A stretch of DNA of 64,000 nucleotides. Origin: Udeniomyces pyricola. Its lineage: Eukaryota > Basidiomycota > Tremellomycetes > Cystofilobasidiales > Mrakiaceae. Location: NCBI GenBank assembly GCA_039545295.1, contig BCIK01000001.1:1364001-1428000 (forward strand). Reading direction: 5' to 3'. The translations under genes were made by a program, and so were the position numbers. How positions within the stretch are numbered: the first letter of the stretch is position 1; every line of letters begins with the position of its first letter. A model generated the notes under the pieces. It had not been told where the DNA came from. It made no database searches and worked only from the letters and a program-made list of their open reading frames with translations. Positions 46,923-57,981 of the stretch are shown piece after piece.

Positions 46923-48416
46923 CAGCTATAGCTAGTACTCCTCAGCTGACTCTGGAAGTCGCCCTTTCTTTCTCGCTCTCCTAGGTCTTATCTCGCTATC
47001 CTCGGCACCGGGCTCGACTTTGCTGGCTATTCCGGGCCGTCAACCAGGCCATGTTCACCTCCTTCATCTCCCACCTTGTCCATCCCCTTCACTTACCTCA
47101 TCTGGACCAGGCAACCCATTTCCTGCAGCCTCGACTCTACCCCCGACACCTCCGGCCAAGTCCAGTATCATCATCGCTCATGCCAACCCCCTCTCATCCA
47201 TCTCGTGTCCACCCTCGGGTGCCTTGCTCTCTACCTCGTCCGACCGAGGGACGCTCATCCGGATCTGGGATGGTCGGACAGGTGCGCTGGTGCGTGAGCT
47301 CAGAAGAGGGACGGACAAAGCCATCATTTGGGGCGTTGCCTGGCGTAAGGACGGCCGACGGCTAGGGGTTTGGAGTGATAAAGGCACGGTTCATGTCTTT
47401 AATCTCGGGAACGATGGTCCCGAGGTCGGGGGAAACGGAGGAAACGCAGACAAGTCAGTAAATGCTTTGGTTGTGATATGCCATCGTGTTATGCACTAGC
47501 TATGTCTAGGCTGATTTGATCATGGCTCCTGGCACGTTGCTGACACGCTTACACACACACACGCACACACACATTCCTCTCTTTCAGGAACCGCTCGTCA
47601 ACACTTTCGATGCTCTCGCCTTATCTACCTGTCTCGCTTCCAAAGTACTTTTCTTCCGAGTGGTCGCACGCTCAATATCGACTTCCGTCCCGCAATCCTC
47701 ATGCCGATGTACTCTCACTGGCGTCTTCTTCGCAACAAGACCGGACCGACTCGGCCATTGATTTCGGTTCGGGCGAAGAGCGATGCGTTATTGGTTGGAT
47801 CGAGGTTGAAGCAGAAGATCCAACTGCCACCCCGACCCCCTCAGATAGTTTCCAACCTCCTTTTGCTTCCCCAGGGATGAAAGCAACCACTACCTCTCGT
47901 CGACCTTCGGGGTCGACGCTGATGTCCTCATCGCCCGAAGACCCGAAGCGTCTATCCCAAGCGTTTGCCGGCTCACGAGGCGTGAGAACGTTTGGCTCGC
48001 CGAGTACTACGGGGAACGGTTCCTCTCGGCCCATGGCATCGAAACCGACGTCATCGTCAACGTCGTCGTCTACGTTGCCGAGAGAGCATCAATTAGTGGC
48101 GCTTACGTTCTCTGGGGGTTGGTACCGATTAGCCCTTCCTTCTTCCAACTCCGCCTCGTCGACCGCCACCACCACCTCGCCTTATCCTGGAATATCATCT
48201 AGCTCAAACGTTCACTCGATACCTCCCTTGCTATCGTCGAAACATGCTCGGTCCGATAGCTCGACGTCGTCACAAATGGGAGCCGACGTCGATTCGGGCG
48301 AGAATGGGGAAGGAGGAACGACGAGGCGACCGAGTGCACAATGTCGATTGGTGGAATATAGGCGGTTTGGGGAGGACAATGGGNTTGGGGGTAAGTGGTC
48401 GGATGAAGAGGATTGA
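45702..48416 (+). CDS. PROPPIN beta-propeller protein (Atg18/Hsv2/WIPI family)
   Basis: Exons 45702-45852, 46161-46311, 46488-46735, 46985-47453 and 47588-48416; 615 residues. The N-terminus (SIVINQEGDLFAVATGDGYE) and the blades (FLLGGGSNPLYPPNKLILWD, SGALLSTSSDRGTLIRIWDG) fit a seven-bladed PROPPIN. The phosphoinositide motif appears as LRRGTDKA, the L/FRRG signature. Blade 6 gives LSPYLPVSLPKYFSSEWSHA, as in Hsv2-type proteins. By family it binds PI3P and PI(3,5)P2 on endosomes, vacuole or phagophore and helps autophagy and membrane fission. It is longer than usual because of a Ser/Thr/Pro-rich insert (about residues 430-545) near the C-terminus. One codon is undetermined (N at 48384). Intron 3 is nearly all T. 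Confidence 0.87.
46827..46918 (+). repeat. Poly-T tract in PROPPIN intron 3
   Basis: T run of 37 (46827-46863), five G, then T run of 50 (46869-46918), inside the intron 46736-46984. Real length is doubtful, as such runs are hard to sequence. Confidence 0.85.
48384..48384. other. Undetermined base inside coding exon
   Basis: Single N in the last exon of the PROPPIN gene, in a G-rich context, about 11 codons before the stop. Confidence 0.95.
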
Positions 48417-48790
48417 GGGGATCTTTTTTTTTTTCTTTTTCTTTTTCGGTTGTTGATGGTTGAGGGAGACGATTCTCGATTGCTGGAGAGCAAGGGAGGA
48501 GCCAAGATAGTTGATGATGTTATTATATGATACTGCATGATCATGGACGGATAAGCGTCATGAGAATTTAAGTACATAGTATGATATGCAGCTGCAATGA
48601 TGATGATGCGTACATATCGGATATCACTGTGATAAAAAGTAAATACAATCATAATCGGATTGTTGGTTTGCGTTGCGTCAGAGATTCGGAGGAAGCCTCA
48701 ACGTTGAGCTCAACTCAGTCCACCCTTCCCTCCTCGCCCCCTCTCTGACACACACACACACACACTCTCTCTCTCTTTCTGCCTTTCGTC
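48417..48790. other. Spacer between PROPPIN gene and TMA20
   Basis: 374 bases with a (CA)n run followed by (CT)n (about 48749-48778) directly upstream of the TMA20 ATG. No gene seen. Confidence 0.6.
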
Positions 48791-50132
48791 ATGTTCAAGA
48801 AGTTCGGCCCCTCGTTGTTCCTTTTCTTTCACACCCTTCCTCCCTGGCTCACTGTTCCATTTCCCTTCTTTAACTCACTATCCTTACGTTCTTCCCCCCC
48901 TCCCCCGGTAGATTCACCATCAAAGACGATGTCTCGAGCTCGGCCGCCATCAAGAGTTCCGTCCAACGAACGATCCGATCCAAAGTTCTCGAGCAGATGC
49001 CGCTCCTCGCCGAAGGTGAAGGCTCAGAGGAAGGATCCCTCATTGAGTTTATTTGGCCGAAGAAGGAAGGGTTGACGTTGGTCAAGTGGTGAGTGAGGTT
49101 TTTTTTTTTTTGACTTGGGGGTTGACCGTGTGGATGGGGAAAGAAGGAGAAGCAGAAGAAGGAGGAAGGGAAGGGGGGGGGGGGAGGTTGAGTTGAAGGG
49201 ATGTTGCTTGTTTCGTCGCGCCTGCAGCATACACCTCTCTCTCTCTCTCTCTCTCTCATATCACTCTTGCTATGATCCCTTGATATAGAGACTCTGACAT
49301 ACTCTCTATCTTTCCTCTGAATCATATCCATGAAAACGTCGCGGAAAACCAACCGCAGCAAAGACCACATCTCGATATTCACCCTTCATGGCGAGCCCCT
49401 TTTCTTCCAACACTTTGATGGTCCTTACTTCCCTCACCTTCGACTCCTCCACAAATGTACGTTTTCCTTCCTCACGCGTCGATAGAGTTGCTGATCCAGG
49501 AGGAGGGAGGAGGAGGGGGGAAGGGGTCGGTTGAGTTGGAGAGGTTCTATCATGACGGGTTTTCTTGCAAGACAAGAGAACAAAGATTCACTCACACTCA
49601 CAATCTGGCTTCCCTTCTTCTTTTTTATTCTTGGTCTGGCATGATTCACGGGAAAACTTGGACTGAACTTGATAACTGAACTTTAGACCCAGAGTTGTTG
49701 CCTCACGTCAAGATCGATCGAGGAGCTATTCGCTTCCTTCTCGCCGTAAGTTTTTTTTTTTTTTTTTCCTGTTCTCTTATCTCTTCTACCCCCTTTCCAA
49801 CCTTCTATCTTCTCTCCCACCCTTTCGACCCTTGTACTGATCTCATCGTTTCGTTTTTTTTTTCTCATTTTTTTTTCTTGTGAGCAGGGAGCCAACATGA
49901 TGTGTCCCGGTCTGACCTCTCCGGGAGGTTCGCTCCCTCCTTCGGACCTCGCTCTTCCGGCCGAGACCCCCGTCGCGATCTTTGCCGAGGGCAAAGAACA
50001 CGCCGTCGGGATGGGTGTCCTCCAGATGAGCACGGAAGATATCAGGAAGATCAAGTGCGTTTTCGGGGGGTTTTTTTTTCTCTTCTTCTATGATTTGGGG
50101 TCTGGTTGGGGGGGGGGGGGGGGGGGGGGGGG

Positions 50133-50166
<34 letters not shown>

Positions 50167-50745
50167 TGATGTGATGGGTGGGAAAGAGAATGCTGGGGGG
50201 TGCAGACGGAGGGGGGGGGGGGAGGGAGAGATGAAGGAAGGAAGGAAGGGATCTCCCTTCGTCTGCTTGCTTCTCGACGTCCTCTTTCAGGAAAGGTGGA
50301 AAGGGGAGGGGGGGGGGAGAGGAGAAGAAGGGAGGGGGGGGAGATATTCTTTCGAGGTGGTGCTTCTTCACGTTTCTTGTAGTTTACTAAACCGATTTTT
50401 TTTTTCTCTCTCTCTCTTTTTCTTCTTCGTTTCTTTTGTTCGTTATCGTTGTTTCTGCTTCTCTTCGAACCACCTTATCGGAACAACCTCTCCTTTCTCC
50501 CCCTCTCCTCTCTCTCTCTATCTCTCTCCCTGAATGGTCTTCCTCACTCTCGTCTGTTCTCCCACTCGTCCATCCTCCCCCCCCTTTCCCTCCCCTTCAT
50601 TCCATCATCCTCTACCTCCCCCCTCCCCCCCCCCTCCCTTGTTTCTTCTTCTTTTCACGACGCTTTGCGTCTTCCCAGCAAGGGCGTCGGGATAGAAACC
50701 ATCCATTACGTCGGAGACGACCTTTGGAAGATTACCGACATCTAA
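48791..50745 (+). CDS. TMA20: TMA20/MCTS1, PUA-domain translation factor
   Basis: Six exons: 48791-48801, 48912-49088, 49359-49456, 49687-49745, 49888-50054 and 50679-50745; 192 residues against about 181 usual. It starts [20 protein letters not shown], the conserved N-terminus, with only 11 bases in the first exon. The PUA domain follows: [68 protein letters not shown], then [19 protein letters not shown] and [17 protein letters not shown]. By family it pairs with Tma22/DENR to release deacylated tRNA from recycled 40S subunits and assist reinitiation. The last intron is 624 bases, mostly poly-G and poly-C sequence, far longer than others here. Confidence 0.95.
49235..49257 (+). repeat. (CT)n microsatellite in TMA20 intron 2
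   Basis: About eleven CT units in the intron 49089-49358. Confidence 0.9.
50108..50165 (+). repeat. Poly-G tract in TMA20 intron 5
   Basis: 27 G, one A, then 30 G. More G runs follow to 50341. It could form G-quadruplexes in the nascent transcript, or the length may be an assembly artefact. Confidence 0.85.
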
Positions 50746-51847
50746 AATTAGACAACAACAACAACAACAAGAGCTACAACAACAACAACATAGGAAAAAC
50801 GAGGAAAAAAGGGCAACCCAACATCGCCTCATGCGGTGGAATTAGAACATCTGCGGCTTTGTACGTTGGGAAGGGAAGGGGGGAGGGTCGAATGATGCGC
50901 CGGGGGGGGGGGGGGGGGGGGGGTTGGGTTTTGGGTTGTTATGTATCAATANGGNCGTTGCCTGTTCCAACCAAGAAGTTTATGGGGGGAGGGGGGAGGG
51001 TCTGATATGATTGACGCATTGGTAGTGGTCGGCTAATATATACACCGGGCGGTTTTCCAGGCTCCAGGCAACGACGATCACTATCCCGACTGACGCTATA
51101 TATATATATATATACATATATACGTACTCAGTAATACCTGCATGTCATGGACGAACGAGCAATGCATCATGCTTGACGTTTGAGCGATTCGAACCTTTTC
51201 ATATTTTCATACGTTCATTTGAACCGGCCTTGACCTCAGACGACATCATGCATCATGCACGGACCCACGGTACTCGGTCAGAGTCAGACTACAAGGAATC
51301 TCTGGCGCGTGCGTACGTAGAGGAGTGACATGCATGCAAGATAACCCGTTGGACCACATATACATATCTAGAAAATACATGTCATACACTGCCTCCGACT
51401 GTAAAGCATCATCAACAACAACAACAACAACAACAACGAGAAAAAAAAGAAGAAAAAAAAAACAAAAAAAAAACATGATTACCCGGACATGAGACTGACG
51501 CTATCGAAAAAGAGGAGAGAGAAAGCGCGAAGAGATCAAGGAGAAGGAAAAAGAAGACGTTCGACCGCGCACGGGCACTCGCAGCTACCAAGGTCCACGT
51601 ACCGGAGAAAACGACAATGCTAAAGAGTGGATGATGAAACCAAAGAAGAAGAAAAAAGAAAAGAGAATGGAGGATAGAACGATGTTTCTCGAGATCGACT
51701 GCATCGACCCGTGTAACCGATGTTACCGATGGGTCGGTCCGGCTTTGGCAATCACATTCTTCCATCTAGCGACTGCGCCGAGTGCGGAGCTTGTAAGAGA
51801 GAAAAGGGGTTATGGAGGTGGTATTCAATGATTGGGGAGAGGGTCGA
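50746..51847. other. Convergent spacer with microsatellites and N bases
   Basis: 1.1 kb without a supported gene. It holds (CAA)n at about 50750-50790 and 51412-51437, a G-run near 50901-50922, N at 50952 and 50955, (TA)n at 51097-51120, and an A/G-rich plus strand at 51440-51670. Open frames here are simple-sequence. Confidence 0.6.
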
Positions 51848-53299
51848 CTACTTGTTGTGCCAGAGCAAGGTCTTGATGTCCTTCCAATAGTCCGAGTCAC
51901 GGTAGAGGTATGTCATGCTGTTGGAAAGGCCGCCTTGGAGCGTTTCGCCGCGAAAGCGGAAGACCCACATGACGAGTCCCCAGCTGAGGGCGGCAAAGAC
52001 ACCTGGATGGATCAAGAAGGGGGAAGGATGTCAGTCAGTTACTTACAAACTCAAAGACGGTTTGTCGTTTGGATGTGGTTTCTGAGAGGGAAGAGAACGA
52101 GATTGAGCGAGGGAGGAAGATAACAAGGGGTACAGACTGAAATGAGGTGATGAAGGGGGAATCGGTCGAACGGTGGAAGGGGGAGGGGTCTCGACTGAAT
52201 ACGACGGTGCTGGCGTTGCCCGAGGAAGGAACGAAGCGAGGACCCTGAGAGTTACAAGGCATTGAGTTTGTGGGAGGATCCCAGATGTATGGATGGACGT
52301 ATGAAGGGACAGAAGGGGATAGGGGTTGGGGGGAGGAGGAGACATGTTTAGTTAGTGACTCGTTTGGAGCGATCTGTGATTGACCAAGTCCCCAAGAAGA
52401 CAAGGGAGAAAAGTAAAAGTAGCGTGATCAAAGTGTTGGGAGGACGAACCGAGAGGCAACATAGAGAACAATCTTTCGACCAGCAGAAGAAACGCCATGA
52501 AAAAAAAGCAGGTGATTGATTCCCATCAAGATCCGTTAGTCCCCCTCCCCCATGTTTGTTATCTCCCTCCCTGTTTCCCAAATGGACCTTTGTTTTCATA
52601 GGACGCACCTGTTCATTGATGGCGTTCCTCTCGCCAAAGACCCACCAACCACCCATCAAACCGGCGATGAAGCTATCCATGCTGCGCTCTTTGCCCCCAT
52701 TGGCTTTCCGCTGGAGCAAGAGCAACGTCTTGTAGATCGTCACAAACTGAGCCAAGTTGAGCGCGTGTTGCTTCGTCGCGTTCAACACGAATTTCTGCAA
52801 ACAGACAGAAAAGTAGAGCGTGATGAAAATGAAGAAGAAAGAGAAAAAAAAAATCAACAGAACAAGGAAAGAGGAAGAAGAAATGATGAGCTCAGGATGT
52901 AAAGGTACACAAGCATCGATTCTGGGAAGGGGGGAAAGGGAAGAAAGAGCTGGAGGGAAAAAGCACGACGAACCGCTTTCGCTTTAGCTGAGCCTCGATG
53001 GAAGAGGATCGACATGACGAGCGCATGGGGGAACCGGATCTTTGCACCATAGACGAGGCCATTCCTCGTGCCTTTAAGGATGGCGAGGTATTCATGGGCA
53101 GCTGGACTGGAAAGACGGTAGTAAGGGGATGTGAAGGAGGAGGAAGGAGAAGGGCGAGAGGAGGGAAGGGAGTTATCGAAGAGAGAGTCGTCAGGACGGG
53201 AGAGGAAGAGTAGGGTGAGGGCAAGGATGAGATGGATGGATGGATGGATGGGTGGGTGGGAAGAACGAACGACTGGACGAGTTGGTTGATGAGATCCAT
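51848..53299 (-). CDS. PXMP4: Peroxisomal membrane protein 4 (PXMP4/PMP24)
   Basis: Exons 53271-53299, 52974-53106, 52609-52794, 52450-52472, 52138-52244 and 51848-52002; 210 residues, the family length. Family marks: EYLAILKGTRNGLVYGAKIR, FPHALVMSILFHRG, a run KFVLNATKQHALNLAQFVTI, the glycine-rich membrane segment FIAGLMGGWWVFGERNAINE with Gln-Ile-Val, and the C-terminal block WGLVMWVFRF, SMTYLYRDSDYWKDIKTLLW. It belongs to the Tim17/22/23-PMP24 superfamily and is an integral peroxisomal membrane protein of unclear molecular role. The stretch from exon 5 (Pro/Ser-rich, about 35 residues) is unlike other PXMP4 proteins; the exon 5 donor (GTCTGT) was chosen because it restores the conserved frame. 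Confidence 0.86.
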
Positions 53300-53956
53300 G
53301 TTGGTTGAGAGGTGGACTAGATTGAGAGTGAGAGGGACTGTGTGATAGCGGCAGGGAAAGAAGGGAAGGTCGTAGGACTAGGAATCATTATATCATGAGC
53401 GCGTTTGGCGACTGTGAGCTGTCATGAGCGGTGGGACTCCTCTTCTCGGTAACAGCCGCAGCTCCTCCGGCTCCTCTCATTGCCGGCCCCGTATCCGAAT
53501 GAATATGATTCCTGCCTCATACTTTCAATCTCCTTTTCAATCAACCTCACCTCCACCACCACCATCACCATCACCACACAAACCAAAACAAAGAACAAAG
53601 CTTCATGTCTAGAGAGATGCGGGATGCGGGAAGAGGGAATGATCGTTATAATTTTTGTTTTCTGCAAATGCGAGAGAAGAGGAAAAAAAAAAAGGGGGCA
53701 AGAAGCAAAGAAAAGAAACAAGCAAGGATACGATGGTCTCACAGTCGAGTGTGGAAAGGGAGGGGGGGAGGGGAGGGGAGGAGAACAAAGTTTGGGCAGA
53801 CTCATGAACGATCGAAAAGCACGAAAAAAAAAAGGAAGGGGGGGGGGGGGAAGAAGAAACAGTCAAAAGACAAAGTGGGTAGCAAGAGGACCAAACAAAA
53901 GAGGACAAAGAAACTAAAGATCACGCCGAGGTAAGAACCAAGAAAAGAAACATCAA
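53300..53956. other. Spacer between CTP synthase end and PXMP4 start
   Basis: 657 bases containing the PXMP4 promoter and the CTP synthase 3' region. The plus strand is A/G-rich with G runs (about 53670-53900). No gene seen. Confidence 0.55.
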
Positions 53957-56900
53957 CTAGGCCTTGCCGTTAGCGTTAGCCTGGTTGACGATCGCCTGGG
54001 TCGCCTTGGTGATTTCCTCGTCGTCCTGCTTCTGTTGTCGAAGTACCATAGCACTCTCCGGGTGAGGAGCCTTGTACTCGCGCGAGTTGCGCGCGACCTG
54101 AGCAGCGAGCACCTCGGGCGAGGACGCGGCGGCGATGAAACCGAGGAAAGGAGGAGAGGGGTTGAGAGGTCGAGAGCAGAATTCCGGGTGGGCTTGGAGA
54201 CCGACAAAGTAAGGGTGGCCTGATGATCGCGGAAGAAGGGGAAAAGGGCACAAGGGGGTAAGGGGAGGTTAAATGAGGAAAAGGTTCAGTCAGTATCTGC
54301 CAACGACAACAGGACACCGGCCATTGGATGCAAGCATAAAGTCCGAGATCAAAGACAAAAGATCGATGGCTAGTTGTTACAAACAAAGAAAACTTACTGG
54401 CAACCTCAAGGATCTGCATCCTCTCCCCTCGTTCATCCTTTCCGATGAACCTAAGACCGCCCTTGGTCTTGCCGTCAGCCTTCTCTAATCGCTCGACCAT
54501 CGCCGGGTTGACTTCGTAACGGTGCCTGTGCCTCTCCCAAACTTCGGGCTTGCCGCCGTAGAGCTGTCGGATCGTCGACGAGTCCGTGTCAGCGCCAAAG
54601 ATGGTCGGCCGAAGACCGAGTCGCATCGTTCCACCAAGGTGAGTCTTGGAGATCTCGGGCATGAAGATGATGGCGGGGTTGGGAGTGTTGGGAACGAGTT
54701 CGGCCGAAGCGGCGTCTGTATCCAAGGTCACGTCCCAAGCAAGCAACAACATTGACAGAAAGTGAGCAAGCCGTCACAACGAAGTAGAGTTGACGGAGCA
54801 GCACGACCAAGGCCAGGAAGCAACCCAACCCCAAACGAACGCACCCTTGATGCCACAAACGTTTCGAGCCCACTCGACGACAGCGAGCTGCATACCGAGG
54901 CAGATACCGAGGAAGGGGATCTTGTGCTCCCGAGCCCACTTGATGGCAACGATCATTCCCTCAGTGCCTCGGATTCCGAAACCTCCCGGAACAAGAATAC
55001 CACTGCATACAAGGTAGGCAACATAACCATCGCACAGTCAGTTCAGACCCATGAAAGCAATGATATGCTCACGCGGGTAAAGATGAATGGAAAGGAGGAG
55101 GATGAAAAACTCAGGTAAGAGACACATACCCGGCCGAGCAGAGCGCCTTCCAAGCATCGTGGTACTTGACGGGATCCTCGTGCTGAGCGTCCGGCTCGAG
55201 ATGCGAGGACTCAACCCACTGCAGAAAACACGATGACATGCAAGAGGATAGATGCGAGATGTGAGTATACAAAAGGAACACGAACCACGAGAATGTCATA
55301 TCAGTCTGAGACCCACCTGGAGGTGGAGCTTCCTGCCACATCGCATCGAAGCGTGCTCAAGAGCCTTGACGACACTCATGTACGAATCTTGCATCGAGGT
55401 GTACTTGCCGACGAGGACAATGTTGACCGACTCGTACATCCTGTCGTGTCTGTGATTTCATAAGAAGATCCAACCGCGAGGAAACGCAACCGTACGTCAG
55501 CGAATCGAACGAGCACACTCACGATCTCAAACCCGATGAGAGGTTCGATGTTAAAACGGATGTTCAAGACTAACCCAGAGGTAAGCTCCCTCCACCTGCC
55601 CAAAAGGGTGTCTCCTCGCTTCCTGCCCTTCTCTCCAACATCGATATCGCCCAGCTGAAGTCGAGTTTGGAGGTACTTGACGAGACCCTGCTCTCGGAGA
55701 AGGAGCGGAACGTGGTAGGTCGAGTTGACGTTGTGGACACCGACAACCTGCGAGGGCTGAACGTGGCAGAACATGGAGACCTTGTCCATCGTGGAACGCT
55801 CAAGCTCCTTCTCACATCGGCAGGCGATCTAAGATGGACACCACAAGACATGCGTTGTATTAGCTCCTAGATACGACCAGAAGGGGAGGGAAGGAGAAGG
55901 GAGGGGCTCTTGGCCAAACAAGAAGCGAGAGGGGAGAAACAAGACAAGCACGCACAATGTCGGGGAAAAGTCCCAAACCTCGAAGGTCTCGAACCGTGGC
56001 CTGAGTAGGCTTGGTCTTTTGCTCACCACCAACGACGGGGATGAGCGAAACATGAAGGACAGCAAAGTTCTCGTGACCGACTCGGAACTGGAACTGTCGC
56101 ATGGCCTCGATGAAGGGGGCCGACTCGATGTCTCCGACGGTTCCACCGAGCTACGGATCCGACGTGGAAAACGAGACAAGGTGAGTCGTCGACGCGATGG
56201 ACTAGACCAAGGGCTAAACCGAGAGCTACGAGAAGACGGAGATAGAACGAACCTCGATGATGCACACATCAGGCTCCTCATCAGTCTCGTCGACAGGCAA
56301 CTTGGAGACTCGCTCGATCCAATCTTGGACTTCATTGGTCAAGTGGGGAATGATCTATACATACACACACACACAGAGGGGTAATACCGGTGTTGGTTGG
56401 TAGATAGTAAGCGTTCCAGTATGCTTGGGTCTCGGTTTGCCAAACGATGCACGAACGGCCTAAGGAAGGATGGGGGTGGGTTGTGAACGAACTTGGACGG
56501 TCTTGCCGAGGTAGTCTCCTCGTCGCTCCTTCTCAATGACGGCCTGGTAGACCTTACCGGTGGTAAGGTTGTGGTTCTTCGAGAGGGTGACATCGAGGTA
56601 TCGCTCGTAGTTTCTGTCGGGCGAGAACATATCACGTGGGCGGCAAGAAATCAAAGCGTTTAACCGGGGCGGCTTTTTTTTTCCACTTCTTCTTTTACCA
56701 CTTCTTACTCCTCCTACACGTTTCAAGCCAGCACCAAGAGTAGCAAAGGAACATACCCAAGATCCAGATCGACCTCTCCACCATCGTTGAGCACGTAGAC
56801 CTCTCCTATAAGACGGAAAAGGGTTAAAGAAAGATAGCGACAGATACGTCAGTCGCTGTGCTTGAGCGGAAAGAAGTCGAGAGTTTCCGAGAATTCCGAC

Positions 56901-57624
56901 GCGCACGCGTTGATGCCGCCAGCCAAACGTTGGTTCGTTGCTCGTCAAAGTGTAGCATGGACCAAGGCCTGATACTGCTCGACGTTTGGTGCGCTTTTGG
57001 AAAGGTAAGGAGAGACGACGACTAACCATGCTCGGTCGGGGCCATGGTACCAGCGTCGATGTTCATGTAGGGATCAATCTTGATGGAGGTCACCTTGAGA
57101 CCGGCAGTCTTGAGAAGGAGACCGGTCGAGGAGGCTATCCAATGCCATCATGGACGCGTTTCGTGAGAGACGGTTAGTTCCAGGCGCACGATAAGTGGTG
57201 AATGTGGGTCAAGGAAGAAAAGTGACAAGCAAGAGCGAGAGCGAGAGAGAGTGAGAGTGAGAGAAGTTAAGAAGGGATTTAGCCGAGAGCCCGACGTGAC
57301 TCGAACGGATTGAAGCGCGGACAAACGTACCGATGACTCCCTTTCCGATACCACTGATGATGAACAAGATAGAGCAGGGATGGAGGTACAATGAGATGGA
57401 ACAGAGTTAGGCGCCAGGGACACATGAGAGCAGTCGGCTAGCTGGCCGGGTAGGGATAGAGCAAGCAAGGAAGGAAGGGGGAAGGGGGGGGGGGGGCGTT
57501 GCTGACGACTGACGAGATGACACCACCTGTAAGAGAGAGTTCAAGGTAAGCAAAGCAATGTCCGAATTGAACACTCAGGGTGGACATAAAGGTACGAACC
57601 ACAGACGAGGATGTACTTGGGCAT
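53957..57624 (-). CDS. URA7: CTP synthase (glutamine-hydrolysing)
   Basis: Fourteen exons: 57600-57624, 57514-57526, 57331-57353, 57027-57134, 56757-56805, 56493-56613, 56253-56354, 55956-56150, 55575-55828, 55317-55449, 55130-55218, 54845-55002, 54398-54715 and 53957-54219; 616 residues. The synthetase domain opens [20 protein letters not shown] (ATP P-loop), with [30 protein letters not shown] and [11 protein letters not shown]. The glutamine amidotransferase domain has [11 protein letters not shown], the nucleophile Cys in [18 protein letters not shown] and the His-Glu pair in QAHPEF. It converts UTP, ATP and glutamine to CTP in the cytosol and can form filaments. All catalytic residues are present. 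Three of its first exons are 25 bases or less, and the P-loop is split over them. Confidence 0.97.
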
Positions 57625-57981
57625 GGTGAGGGAGGGATAGGGATGGAGAAGGAGGAAGGGGGATGGGTGAGTGCGGGTGTTGGTGGTGTTGGGCAGAGAG
57701 TTCAAAAATCGAGGGTCGACTCCGGAGTTGCCCCCTTGATCCATCTGCCATTTTATCATTTATTTATTTCCTATCATATTGTGGACAGAACGACTGTCAG
57801 ACTGTTCTTGCCTTTCTCTTCATTCATTGCACCCATCCATCCATCCATCCATCCATCCATCCATCAACAACTATGCATGTACAACCTATATATAATTTCA
57901 TCCAGTACTAGCTCAACATACTAGCTGCCCAACATCCTCCATCGCGCCCAATCACTCCACGTTCACATAAACCCCTACACG
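57625..57981. other. Spacer between M20 gene end and CTP synthase start
   Basis: 357 bases holding the CTP synthase promoter and the M20 3' region, with the (CATC)n run. No gene seen. Confidence 0.55.
57832..57865 (+). repeat. (CATC)n microsatellite
   Basis: About eight tandem CATC units in the spacer between CTP synthase and the M20 gene. A similar (GATG)n lies at 53227-53254 upstream of PXMP4. Confidence 0.9.

Noticed and set aside
46721..46984. Phe/Gly-repeat open frames
   Set aside because: Direct translation of the poly-T/poly-G intron.
50051..50533. Poly-Gly and poly-Pro open frames on both strands
   Set aside because: Translation of homopolymers in the TMA20 intron.
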